Assembly: GCA_030628805.1 (NCBI GenBank)
Contig: DAOVQG010000057.1
Location: forward strand, 1-17,229
From: JAGMDK01 sp023128695
GTDB lineage: Bacteria; Planctomycetota; Phycisphaerae; UBA1845; Fen-1342
Length of the DNA stretch: 17,229 nucleotides
Direction of reading: 5' to 3'
The notes below the pieces were generated by a model that saw only the letters and a program-made list of their open reading frames with translations, was not told the origin of the DNA and searched no databases. A program made the translations under genes and the position numbers. This document shows positions 1-7,729 of this stretch, one piece after another (within the stretch, counting starts at the first letter, position 1; the number at the start of each line of letters is the position of its first letter).

Positions 1-1
1 C

Positions 2-1846
2 GCGGCCCTGGCCCGCGCCGCCGAACTGTTCGACGAGCCCGGCCCGCGACACCGACAACTGCTCATTCTCTCCGATTTGCAGGAAACCGACTGGCGGGCC
101 GGCGACTGGCCGGCGCCGCCGCACGTGGTCGGGGCGGCGATGATTCGCCTCAATCCGCCGACTGAGGACAACGTGGTGGCCGACCGGATGGTGCTCAGTC
201 AGGGCACCGCGGTGGCGGGTCAGCCGAACCTGCTGCGAGTACGGCTGCTCAACTACCGCGCGGAAAACACGCCGGTGGAAATGGTCTTGCGCGTGGACGG
301 CGAGGAACATGTTCGCCGACCGCTCGAACTGCCCGGCTCCAGCCCGCACATGGAGCGCATCCCGCTGATCTTCACGGAGCCGGGCGAGCATCGTCTGAGT
401 CTGAGCGTTGACGTTCGTGACGCCCTGCCGGCTGATAACACGCTGTTCGCGACTGTCACCGTCAGCCCGCAACTTTCCGTTCTAGTGGTCGACGGGCAAA
501 TAACCAGCAGCGTCGGAGCTCCGAGTCCGTCAACTGACCGACATTCCGCGGCACTCTACTTGCGCACGGCTCTACAGGCACTCGGCAGCGAAGGTGACAG
601 CGTCCGGATCGACGTGGTGGCGCCGGCCGATCTCCCGGGCGTCGTGCTCGACAGTCAGCGCGTGGTGATCCTCAGCGCCGTCAGGGAGCTGCCGCTGCCG
701 CAAGTCGAACGCCTGGAGCAGTTCGTTCAGACCGGCGGCGGGCTGGCAGTGTTTCTGGGGCCGCATGCGAGGCTCGATTTCTATAACACGCTCCTCGGCG
801 GACCGCACCGTCCGCTGGGCGGGTTGCTGCCGGCCGAGCTGCGCGATCTGCTGGATACCGAGGGCGCCGAACATCCGCTCAGATTAGTGCAAGCGGATCT
901 CGATCATCCCATGCTGCAACGCTTCAAGGGTACGCTGCGCGGCGCGCTGGCCGGCGTCGACGTGTACCGTGCGTACGCCGTCGTGCCGCGCGAAGCCTGG
1001 ATCGTGGCGCTGCTCGAACAGCAACTGCCGCTGATCGTCGAGCGCGGCTACGGGCGCGGCAAAGTGATCCTCTTCACTACATCGCCCGAGCCGCGCTGGA
1101 CCAACCTGCCGCTGCGCCGCCTATTCCTGCCACTCGTCAGCCGCCTGGTCAGCTACCTGGCCGGCGGGGGCACCGGCGGAGCTGCCCAGGCGGTCGGCGA
1201 GGAAATTGTGCTGCTCCGCGGCGGATGGGATCTCGACCAGCCGGTCTACGTTGTGCGGCCTGACGGTGCCCGACTAAGGGCGGCCGTACGCGTAGCCGGT
1301 GCGGAGCCCTTGGCCGTCTTGCCGGCGGAGGTAGTTGATCGTCCCGGTTTCTACCGACTGGAATTTCCGTCCGGCAGCAACAACGTAGCGGCCGGCCCCC
1401 GTGCCGGCCGTCCCACCGGCTGGAAGCCGGTGCCACACGAAGATGTAGCGGCCGGGCCCCGTACCGGCCGGCCCACCGGCTGGAAGCCGGTGCCACACAC
1501 CGGCAAGATGCCGGTGCCACACACCGGCAGGATGCCGGTGCCACACAAAACGGTCCGGGCCGTCAATACCCCCCGCGGCGAATCCGTCCCGCAATTGCTC
1601 GACCTCGACCTCGCCGCCCAGCTCGCCGGCAATTGGCGGCTGGAAATCGTGGAAGCCGGCGGACGGGCCGGCGGCGACGATCAAACGGTCGCCACGCTGC
1701 TCGGCGGCGGCCCGGCCGGGCGCGGCATCTGGGACACCCTGCTCTGGACCGTGCTCATATTCGTCCTCCTCGAACCGCTCATCGCCAACCGGATCATCGG
1801 CGCGCGGACCGACGAGAAAGCCGCGAAACGGAGGAAGGTGGCGTGA
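2..1846 (+). CDS. BatA-like VWA-domain membrane protein, 5' partial
   Basis: The reading frame is open to the window edge, so the N-terminus is missing and 614 residues are visible. The first residues read ...LLILSDLQETDW, the end of a von Willebrand A fold (strand followed by SD), so TTG 77 is not a real start. Next come an Ig-like/CARDB-type region (about residues 45-155) and a degenerate class I glutamine-amidotransferase-like region from 'LSVLVVDGQ' through 'QTGGGLAVFLG', with no Cys nucleophile visible. A second beta-rich region is interrupted at about residues 462-515 by translated palindromic repeats. One transmembrane helix (about 579-598) and a basic tail end the protein. In planctomycetes such genes usually follow MoxR ATPase and DUF58 genes; those would lie upstream, outside the window. 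Probably a membrane protein with a large extracytoplasmic part. Function unknown. Confidence 0.75.
   Translation, partial: AALARAAELFDEPGPRHRQLLILSDLQETDWRAGDWPAPPHVVGAAMIRLNPPTEDNVVADRMVLSQGTAVAGQPNLLRVRLLNYRAENTPVEMVLRVDGEEHVRRPLELPGSSPHMERIPLIFTEPGEHRLSLSVDVRDALPADNTLFATVTVSPQLSVLVVDGQITSSVGAPSPSTDRHSAALYLRTALQALGSEGDSVRIDVVAPADLPGVVLDSQRVVILSAVRELPLPQVERLEQFVQTGGGLAVFLGPHARLDFYNTLLGGPHRPLGGLLPAELRDLLDTEGAEHPLRLVQADLDHPMLQRFKGTLRGALAGVDVYRAYAVVPREAWIVALLEQQLPLIVERGYGRGKVILFTTSPEPRWTNLPLRRLFLPLVSRLVSYLAGGGTGGAAQAVGEEIVLLRGGWDLDQPVYVVRPDGARLRAAVRVAGAEPLAVLPAEVVDRPGFYRLEFPSGSNNVAAGPRAGRPTGWKPVPHEDVAAGPRTGRPTGWKPVPHTGKMPVPHTGRMPVPHKTVRAVNTPRGESVPQLLDLDLAAQLAGNWRLEIVEAGGRAGGDDQTVATLLGGGPAGRGIWDTLLWTVLIFVLLEPLIANRIIGARTDEKAAKRRKVA
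1385..1546 (+). repeat. Composite palindromic repeat cluster 1, inside the VWA gene
   Basis: Order: Y module (CGGCCGGC, six-base loop, GCCGGCCG), half X hairpin (CACCGGC-TGGAA-GCCGGTG then CCACAC), linker GAAGAT, a second Y, a second half X. Two tandem 24-base copies follow, carrying CCGGC-AAGAT-GCCGG and CCGGC-AGGAT-GCCGG. The whole block is translated in frame as AAGPRAGR, GWKPVPH, TGKMPVPH and TGRMPVPH. The 24-base period is eight codons, so gain or loss of a copy keeps the frame. Confidence 0.9.
1830..1834 (+). promoter_or_regulatory. Ribosome binding site fixing the GTG start at 1843
   Basis: GGAGG lies eight bases before GTG 1843, which overlaps the upstream TGA (GTGA). The in-frame ATG at 1855 is 20 bases away, too far for this site, so GTG 1843 is preferred. 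Confidence 0.65.
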
Positions 1847-4380
1847 CGGCGGCAATGCACACCCTCGGCTCGCTCTCGTTTCAGTCGCCCGGCTTCGGGT
1901 GGCTCGAAAGCCTGCTGCTGGCCCTCGGCATCACCGCGGTGGTGTTCGCCTACACCGTCGGGCTCCGCAGCCGACAACACACGCCGCCGATACGCATCGG
2001 CCTGCTCACGTTGCGCCTCGGTGCGATCATCTGTGTATTCGTGGCACTTTGTCACCCGGCGTGCGTGCGCGAAGAGCTGATCGCGCAGCCCACCACCCTC
2101 GCGATCGTATTGGACGACAGCGCCTCGATGTCGCAGCCGAGCGGAGAAAGGGCAGCGGCGGACGGTGAGCCCGTCAGTCGGTATGAGTGCGCTGTCGATG
2201 TTCTCAATACACAGCTTCGTCCCGCCTTGGCACAGACACACGACCTCCGCTTGTTCGACGTCCAGGCCCGGGCGCTGGATTTTGAGAAGCTGCCGGACGA
2301 GGCCGGGGGCCCGCGCAGCGCGCTCACCGACACGCTGGTCCGCGTCCAGCAGGACCTGCGTGACCGGCACCTCGCCGGCATCGTGCTGCTCTCCGACGGT
2401 CGCCAGGTCTCGGAACGACCCGCGACCGGCGGCGTGGAACAACTACGCGTCCCGGTCCACGCCCTGCAAATCGTCGGCGACGCGGCCGCGGCCGATACTC
2501 GCAACCTGGCACTCCAGGCGGTCTCAGCGAATCGGCGGGCGCTGGTCGGCAACACCGTCCGGGTCGCGGTGGATATCGCCGGCGAAGGTGTCTGGCACCG
2601 TCATCCTGCCGGTGTGGACACAGGCAAGCTGCCTGTGCCACAAGTACAAGTCTCCATTCTCGAGGGCGACAAAGTAGTCGCGGCCACCACGATCCGCTGG
2701 CCGACGGAGCGCCCGGTCGTGCGGACAGAGCTTACCTTCATTCCCCGCCGCCCCGGCGAGTTCACCTACGCCGTCCAGATCGACCCGCAGCCCGGCGAGA
2801 TCAGCCTGGCCGACAATCGCCAAACCTTCCCTCTCCACGTCAGCGCCAAGCCGCTCACCGTGCTTTACGTCGATGGCGTGCTACGCTGGGAGGGCAAGTT
2901 CCTCCGCGAGGCGCTCGCCAACGATCCGGATATCAACGTGGTCGCGACCGTCCGCACGGCCCGGCCCGGCACCGACCGCGGCTCGCAGGGGCTCTTGCTG
3001 CCGGAACAATTGGCCAATCTCGACGTGGTCATCCTCGGCGACGTCGAGGCCACCTTCTTCTCCACCAGTGAGCTGTCCGCGTTGCGCACCTGGGTCACGG
3101 ACGGCGGCGGCGCGGTGCTGCTGACCGGCGGCTATCGCAGCTTCGGCCCGGACGGCCTCGGCGCAACGGTGCTGCGCGACATCCTCCCGGTCGAGTTCAG
3201 CGCCGCCCCGAACCCACAGAGCGATCAGCCGTTTAACCTCAAGCTCACCGAAGCCGGCCGCCAGCACCCGATCTTCGATCTGACGAACGACCGCGTCCGT
3301 GACACCGCGTTTTTCCACGCCCTGCCGCCGCTGGCCGGGTGCAGTCGCATCGCGGGCGTCAAACCCGCCGCCCAGGTGTTGGCGGTCAACCCCCAGATCA
3401 CCGCGCCCAGCAGCGTCAGACCTCCAAGTCCGACGAACGGTGGCACTGGACCTCCGCGTCCGGCGTCGTCCGGTCTGCCGGTGCTCATCGTGCAGGAAGT
3501 CGGTGCCGGGCGGACGATGGTGTTCGCGGTCGATACGACGTGGCGCTGGCGGATGGTAGTCGGCGGCTTCACCGGCGACAGCTCGTTCTACACCCAGTTC
3601 TGGGGCCAACTGGTACGCTGGATGGCAACCGGCGAGGAGGAGACGCCGCTACAGTTGACCGTCGCGACAGACCGCTATCGTTACAAGCTGGGGCAGACGA
3701 TCGAGCTGAGCATCGAGTTGTGCCGCACTGTAGCGGCCGGCCCCCGTGCCGGTCGTCCCACCGGCTGGAAGCCGGTGCCACACACCGGCAAGATGCCGGT
3801 ACCACACGAAGATGTAGCGGCCGGGCTCCGTACCGGCCGTAGTAGTTCGGGAACCGCTCGTGTGCCTACGGCCGGTACGGGGGCCGGCCGCTACATTGGT
3901 GATGCCGATCGCAACATCTCCACGCTGGACCGCTACCACGTCACCGCGACCGCGCTGAATGAAGACGGCGACCACTGGGATGTTCCACTCGCCGAATTGG
4001 ACGACAACCATTTCCGCGGCACTTCTGCCGCCGGCGCGGCCGGTCGGCTGGACCTGTTCGTGCGGGCCGAGCCGCTCAAGCCCGATGATAAGACAACAGA
4101 GCTGTCCGCCGTTGCCACCGTCCAAATCGAACGTCCCGATCTCGAAACACTGGATACGCGGCCCGACCCGCAGTGGTTGGCGCAGATCACCCAGCTCAGC
4201 GGCGGGCGCGTTATCCGGCCTGACCAGATCGAAAAGTGGGCCGCCGAACTCCCCGCCGACCCCGTGCAGACCGTCCGTGCCCAAACGAGCGGGCCCGCCG
4301 GCGATCGTATTTTGGCCGCGATTTTCCTGGCTCTCCTCTGCACCGAGTGGATACTAAGACGTAGGAGCCGCCTGGCATGA
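1843..4380 (+). CDS. VWA-domain membrane protein with glutamine-amidotransferase-like fold
   Basis: Complete, 845 residues from GTG 1843, in a 4-base overlap with the previous stop. Two N-terminal transmembrane helices (about 20-41 and 52-70) precede a VWA domain with a good MIDAS motif: DDSAS at 91-95, a TDT segment later, and 'LLSDGRQ' with Asp185. An Ig-like/CARDB region follows, then a class I glutamine-amidotransferase-like region (about 338-470; 'LYVDGVLRWEG', 'VILGDVEATFF', 'GGYRSFGPDGLG'). It shows no Cys nucleophile, so it is probably a binding fold. 'FAVDTTWRWRM' is a segment I associate with this planctomycetal family. A beta region with a repeat insertion and a C-terminal helix (about 822-837) complete it. 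The layout resembles the upstream protein, suggesting ancient duplication or partner subunits. Probable role: metal-dependent protein binding at the membrane. Substrate unknown. Confidence 0.8.
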   Translation: MTAAMHTLGSLSFQSPGFGWLESLLLALGITAVVFAYTVGLRSRQHTPPIRIGLLTLRLGAIICVFVALCHPACVREELIAQPTTLAIVLDDSASMSQPSGERAAADGEPVSRYECAVDVLNTQLRPALAQTHDLRLFDVQARALDFEKLPDEAGGPRSALTDTLVRVQQDLRDRHLAGIVLLSDGRQVSERPATGGVEQLRVPVHALQIVGDAAAADTRNLALQAVSANRRALVGNTVRVAVDIAGEGVWHRHPAGVDTGKLPVPQVQVSILEGDKVVAATTIRWPTERPVVRTELTFIPRRPGEFTYAVQIDPQPGEISLADNRQTFPLHVSAKPLTVLYVDGVLRWEGKFLREALANDPDINVVATVRTARPGTDRGSQGLLLPEQLANLDVVILGDVEATFFSTSELSALRTWVTDGGGAVLLTGGYRSFGPDGLGATVLRDILPVEFSAAPNPQSDQPFNLKLTEAGRQHPIFDLTNDRVRDTAFFHALPPLAGCSRIAGVKPAAQVLAVNPQITAPSSVRPPSPTNGGTGPPRPASSGLPVLIVQEVGAGRTMVFAVDTTWRWRMVVGGFTGDSSFYTQFWGQLVRWMATGEEETPLQLTVATDRYRYKLGQTIELSIELCRTVAAGPRAGRPTGWKPVPHTGKMPVPHEDVAAGLRTGRSSSGTARVPTAGTGAGRYIGDADRNISTLDRYHVTATALNEDGDHWDVPLAELDDNHFRGTSAAGAAGRLDLFVRAEPLKPDDKTTELSAVATVQIERPDLETLDTRPDPQWLAQITQLSGGRVIRPDQIEKWAAELPADPVQTVRAQTSGPAGDRILAAIFLALLCTEWILRRRSRLA
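2588..2642 (+). repeat. Palindromic repeat copy 2 (diverged X module)
   Basis: A single diverged X unit: GTGTCTGGCACC, a left arm ending CTGCCGGTG, then CACAGGC-AAGCT-GCCTGTG and CCACA. The right hairpin has the A/T form of the stem (CACAGGC/GCCTGTG) instead of CACCGGC/GCCGGTG and still pairs perfectly. It is translated as residues about 249-267 (VWHRHPAGVDTGKLPVPQ), between the VWA domain and the Ig-like region. Confidence 0.75.
3729..3896 (+). repeat. Composite palindromic repeat cluster 3, with a 31-base inverted pair
   Basis: Order: Y, half X (TGGAA loop), half X (AAGAT loop), linker GAAGAT, Y, a 23-base unique spacer, then Y in reverse orientation. The last two Y copies form an inverted repeat with 31-base arms (3812-3842 and 3866-3896) and two mismatches. 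The block is translated in frame (AAGPRAGR, GWKPVPH, TGKMPVPH, then AGTGAGRYIG) as residues about 629-685, in what looks like a loop of a beta-rich domain. Confidence 0.88.
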
Positions 4381-4402
4381 TGAGCGGCAACTGGAGACCG
4401 TC

Positions 4403-7400
4403 ATGAACCTGTTCGAACGGAAGATCGCCACGATGATCGGCGGCATTTTCCGCCACTGGCGCCGCCGCGAGCTGCACTGCTTCGGCGCCGGTGCGGCGGT
4501 CGGCCTGTTGGTCTGGCTGCTGGTCATGGTTGTGGTCGACAACCTCCTCATGCTGACGAGCGGGCAATTCCTGCTGGGCTGGGGGATGCTGGTGGTCGCG
4601 GGCCTGGGCGGCGGCATCACTCTGGCCTATCGCCTGAGCATGGCGCGACCGGCGGCCGATCGGCTGGCGCTGATGTACGAGGCCCGCGTTCCTGACCTGC
4701 ACAACCGGCTGATCAACGCCGTCCAGTTCATCGCCAGCCGCAAGACGCAGCAAGACCCGCTGGTGCAGGTCGCCATCGCCGAGAGCGCCGCGGCGCTCGA
4801 TCCGCGCGCCGCCGCCCGGGGCGTGGACTTTCATCCCGTTCGCAAGGCGCTCATGACGGTCGTTGTCGCGTTAGTCGTCTTGCTCGGCTACACCGCGGTA
4901 CGGCCGCAGTGGGTTGCGAACGGGCTTTCGCGGCTGGTGCATCCGGTGAGCCCCACAACGCACCTGTTGGCAACCGAGCCGCTCGTACATCCGGGCGACA
5001 TCGAGCTAATCGAGGGCGATCCGCTGACCGTTAGCGCGGAAGTGCAACCTTCGCTGCGCGGCCATGTCCCGGAGCAGGTGTACCTGGAGTATCGCGTCGC
5101 GGATTTGCAATGGATCAGCGCGGTAATGAGCCCGACCGCGGCATCTTCGTGTGGCACCGGCATCTTGCCGGTGGAAACACAGGTTGGAAGCCTGTACCAC
5201 ACACGGCCGGTACGGGGCCCGGCCGCTACATTGGGTTCGGCCGGCGAGGCACCGACCGCTACGTTTGCCGACAATGTGTTTGCCTATTCCTTCCAGGCGG
5301 TCTGGCATCCGCTGGAGTACCGCGTGCGAGCCGGACGGTCGCTGAGCACCACATATCACGTCAGCGTCCAGCCCCGACCGCGAGTCAGCGAATTGCAGCT
5401 CACGGTAACGCGGCCGGAATACGCCGGCGGGCAGTCCCGAGCACTACAACCCAACGTCGGCGACGTCTCCGCCTTGATCGGCTCCACCATCGATTTGTCC
5501 CTTACGGCGTCCGTCCCGCTATCCGAAGGGCAACTCGAATTGGCGGATGGGACGATCTTGCCGTTGCAAATCCATTCGGAAGATCGAGCCCAGGCGCGCT
5601 TCATCCTCCAGCGCAGCGGCAGCTATGCGATTCGACTCACTGACAGACGCGCATTGTCCAATGCGAATCCTCCCCGCTACACGCTGACCGCCGAACCGGA
5701 TCAGGCCCCCGCGGTTCTCGTCACCCGTCCCGGCCGCGATCTGATCCTGGCGGCCAACGCCGAGTTCGACGTCCACATCGAGGCCGAGGACGACATCGGC
5801 CTCAGACGCGTGACCCTCCAAACGCGGCACGGCGAGGGCGACTGGACCAATACTCAGACGTTTGACTTCACACCGGGTGACGCCCGCCGACAAACGGTGA
5901 CCGCCTCACTCGCCCTGGCGGACTTCGGCTTGGAGGTCAACGACGTGCTGTTGTATCGAGCGCTCGCGGAGGATAACTGCGTGCCGCGGGCGAATGTCGG
6001 CGTCGGCCGAACGTGGTCGGTCGCCATTGCCGCGGCTGACGCCGATGGAGCACTGCTGGCCGCCCAGGCGCGGCGATTGTTGGACGCCTTGCGGCAACTC
6101 CTCGCCTGGCAGCGCGAGAACCGGGCCGCATTCGACCTGGACCGCGCCGTCGAGCCGCTTCGCGACCGGCAGCAGGACATCCGCGAGTTGACGGTGACTA
6201 CGATCGACAAAGAACGGAAGTCCCTGCGTCCCAACGAAAACATCATGGCCGAACTTGTGAGCCTGGCCGACGGCCACATGCTACAAGCGATTCAGCTTCT
6301 GGCGGATTACGGCGGCGAATACAAAGAGCGCTACCGCCTCAAGCCGCCGATCATCGCAGTGCTGGACGAGATCATCGACCGTCTGGAGGAGCTGATCGGC
6401 CGGGTGCGCGCGGCGTTGGCCAAGGCGGAGCAGGCCCAGCAGGTCCTGGCCGAGCTGCCCGAGCACGAGCGGGAGAAGGCACTGGCGAATATCCGCGACC
6501 TGCTCGAAAAGCTCCGCGAGTTCATCCCCGAGCAGGATCAGGTCATCGAGGACACCGAGGAGCTGGCCCGCAAGGCCGACGACCTGACCGACGAGGACCT
6601 CCAGAAACTCGAGCAACTCAAGGGCACGGAGGATAAATGGGCCGAGATCTTCGCCGAGTCGGTCAAGGACATCGAGAAGCTGACCGAGCAGGGTTTCGCC
6701 GACCGCTCGATCGCCAACGATTACAAGGAGATGGTCGAGCAGATCGAGGCGGCCAGTCTCAATCTCACGCCCGACCTGGTCGAGTTGGCGGTGCCTCGTG
6801 AGCAGTCCGGGCGCGAGTTGGCCGAATCGCTGGTCGAAGAAATGGAGATGTGGCTGCCGAACTCGCCGGACTACATCAAGTGGATCATGGAGGAGCCGCT
6901 CGACTTTCCCGATATTCCGATGGTCGAGCTGCCGGACCAGTTGTGGGATTACATCGGCGACCTGATCGAGGACCAGAACGAGCTCAACGACGCGGCCGAG
7001 GACCTGACCAGCGCCTGGGCGGATTCGATTGCCGAGGGGGCCGGCTGGGAGGTCGCCGGCGGGCCGATCAGCAACTTCTCCGCCGTCGGCAAGACCGGCA
7101 ACCAACTGCCCGACAACAACGAGCTCTCGGGCCGCTCCGGCGAGGGCCGCTCCGGCCGCAGCCAGGGCCAACTCGTCGAAAACGTCGCCAAGGGCTTGCA
7201 GGGGCGCAAGACGCCGACCCGCATCACCAACGATTCATACGAACAAGGCGTCGTTAAGGAGTTGCAGCAGATGGCCACCGGCGGTGCCACCGGCGGCGGC
7301 AAGGCCCGCGGCGCCGGGCAGGAGGGTCTCCAGGGCCAGAGCCCGCCGCCGATGTACGAGGACCTGCGACACATGCGGGAATGGCAGAAGCGTATTCGTC

Positions 7401-7729
7401 AGAAGGCCCAACGCGTCGTGGGTCAGCTTCAGGTCGTACGGGTTGAGATCCCCAGCTTGGAGGAAAGTATCCGGCTGATGCGTGAAGTCGAGCAGGCGGC
7501 GGCGGAAGGCCGCTACGCCGACATGTTCAGAACACAGCAGATGGTGTTGCAGAACCTGCGGCTGGCCGGCGAATTGGCGGCGCGGGAGATCGCCTTGCGT
7601 ATCGATCGCGCCTACCACCTCCCCGCCGACCAGCGGCGCCAGATTCTCGACGCCATGGACGAACCGGTCCCCGAGGAATACCAGGCCGCCGTCCGCCGCT
7701 ATTTCCAGCAGCTTAGCGAGTCCGAATGA
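4403..7729 (+). CDS. Large membrane-anchored coiled-coil protein, DUF4175-like layout
   Basis: 1108 residues. ATG 4403 has GGAG seven bases upstream and lies 22 bases after the previous stop. Two transmembrane helices (about 27-48 and 56-77) are followed by a conserved-looking segment with 'HNRLINAVQF' and a third helix (about 150-166). Ig-like regions occupy about 180-540, with a repeat insertion at about 249-276. From about 556 the protein is helical and highly charged, with long coiled coils (about 556-640 and 668-765) and an acidic stretch. A Gly/Ser-rich linker (about 900-1000) leads to a helical C-terminus ('LRHMREWQKRIRQKAQRVVG'). The helix / Ig-like / long coil order resembles DUF4175-type proteins found beside VWA genes, but I am not certain of the family. 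Probably a structural or scaffold component working with the VWA proteins. No catalytic motif was seen. Confidence 0.75.
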   Translation: MNLFERKIATMIGGIFRHWRRRELHCFGAGAAVGLLVWLLVMVVVDNLLMLTSGQFLLGWGMLVVAGLGGGITLAYRLSMARPAADRLALMYEARVPDLHNRLINAVQFIASRKTQQDPLVQVAIAESAAALDPRAAARGVDFHPVRKALMTVVVALVVLLGYTAVRPQWVANGLSRLVHPVSPTTHLLATEPLVHPGDIELIEGDPLTVSAEVQPSLRGHVPEQVYLEYRVADLQWISAVMSPTAASSCGTGILPVETQVGSLYHTRPVRGPAATLGSAGEAPTATFADNVFAYSFQAVWHPLEYRVRAGRSLSTTYHVSVQPRPRVSELQLTVTRPEYAGGQSRALQPNVGDVSALIGSTIDLSLTASVPLSEGQLELADGTILPLQIHSEDRAQARFILQRSGSYAIRLTDRRALSNANPPRYTLTAEPDQAPAVLVTRPGRDLILAANAEFDVHIEAEDDIGLRRVTLQTRHGEGDWTNTQTFDFTPGDARRQTVTASLALADFGLEVNDVLLYRALAEDNCVPRANVGVGRTWSVAIAAADADGALLAAQARRLLDALRQLLAWQRENRAAFDLDRAVEPLRDRQQDIRELTVTTIDKERKSLRPNENIMAELVSLADGHMLQAIQLLADYGGEYKERYRLKPPIIAVLDEIIDRLEELIGRVRAALAKAEQAQQVLAELPEHEREKALANIRDLLEKLREFIPEQDQVIEDTEELARKADDLTDEDLQKLEQLKGTEDKWAEIFAESVKDIEKLTEQGFADRSIANDYKEMVEQIEAASLNLTPDLVELAVPREQSGRELAESLVEEMEMWLPNSPDYIKWIMEEPLDFPDIPMVELPDQLWDYIGDLIEDQNELNDAAEDLTSAWADSIAEGAGWEVAGGPISNFSAVGKTGNQLPDNNELSGRSGEGRSGRSQGQLVENVAKGLQGRKTPTRITNDSYEQGVVKELQQMATGGATGGGKARGAGQEGLQGQSPPPMYEDLRHMREWQKRIRQKAQRVVGQLQVVRVEIPSLEESIRLMREVEQAAAEGRYADMFRTQQMVLQNLRLAGELAAREIALRIDRAYHLPADQRRQILDAMDEPVPEEYQAAVRRYFQQLSESE
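5149..5230 (-). repeat. Composite palindromic repeat copy 4, reverse orientation
   Basis: On the minus strand this copy reads as one near-complete unit: Y module (CGGCCGGGCCCCGTACCGGC), left X arm (GTGTGGTACAGGC), right X hairpin CACCGGC-AAGAT-GCCGGTG, CCACAC, and the GAAGAT linker just beyond (complement of ATCTTC at 5144-5149). It is the only X/Y unit running opposite to the host gene. The gene reads it in another frame (CGTGILPV ... VRGPAAT), again without a stop codon. Confidence 0.85.

Noticed and set aside
77..1846. TTG at 77 as the start of the first gene
   Set aside because: The frame is open from base 2 and encodes the end of a VWA fold (LLILSDLQ), so the gene begins outside the window.
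6281..7171. 296-codon minus-strand open frame rich in Leu
   Set aside because: It is the mirror of the Glu/Lys-rich coiled coil on the plus strand (GAG and CTG codons read backwards).
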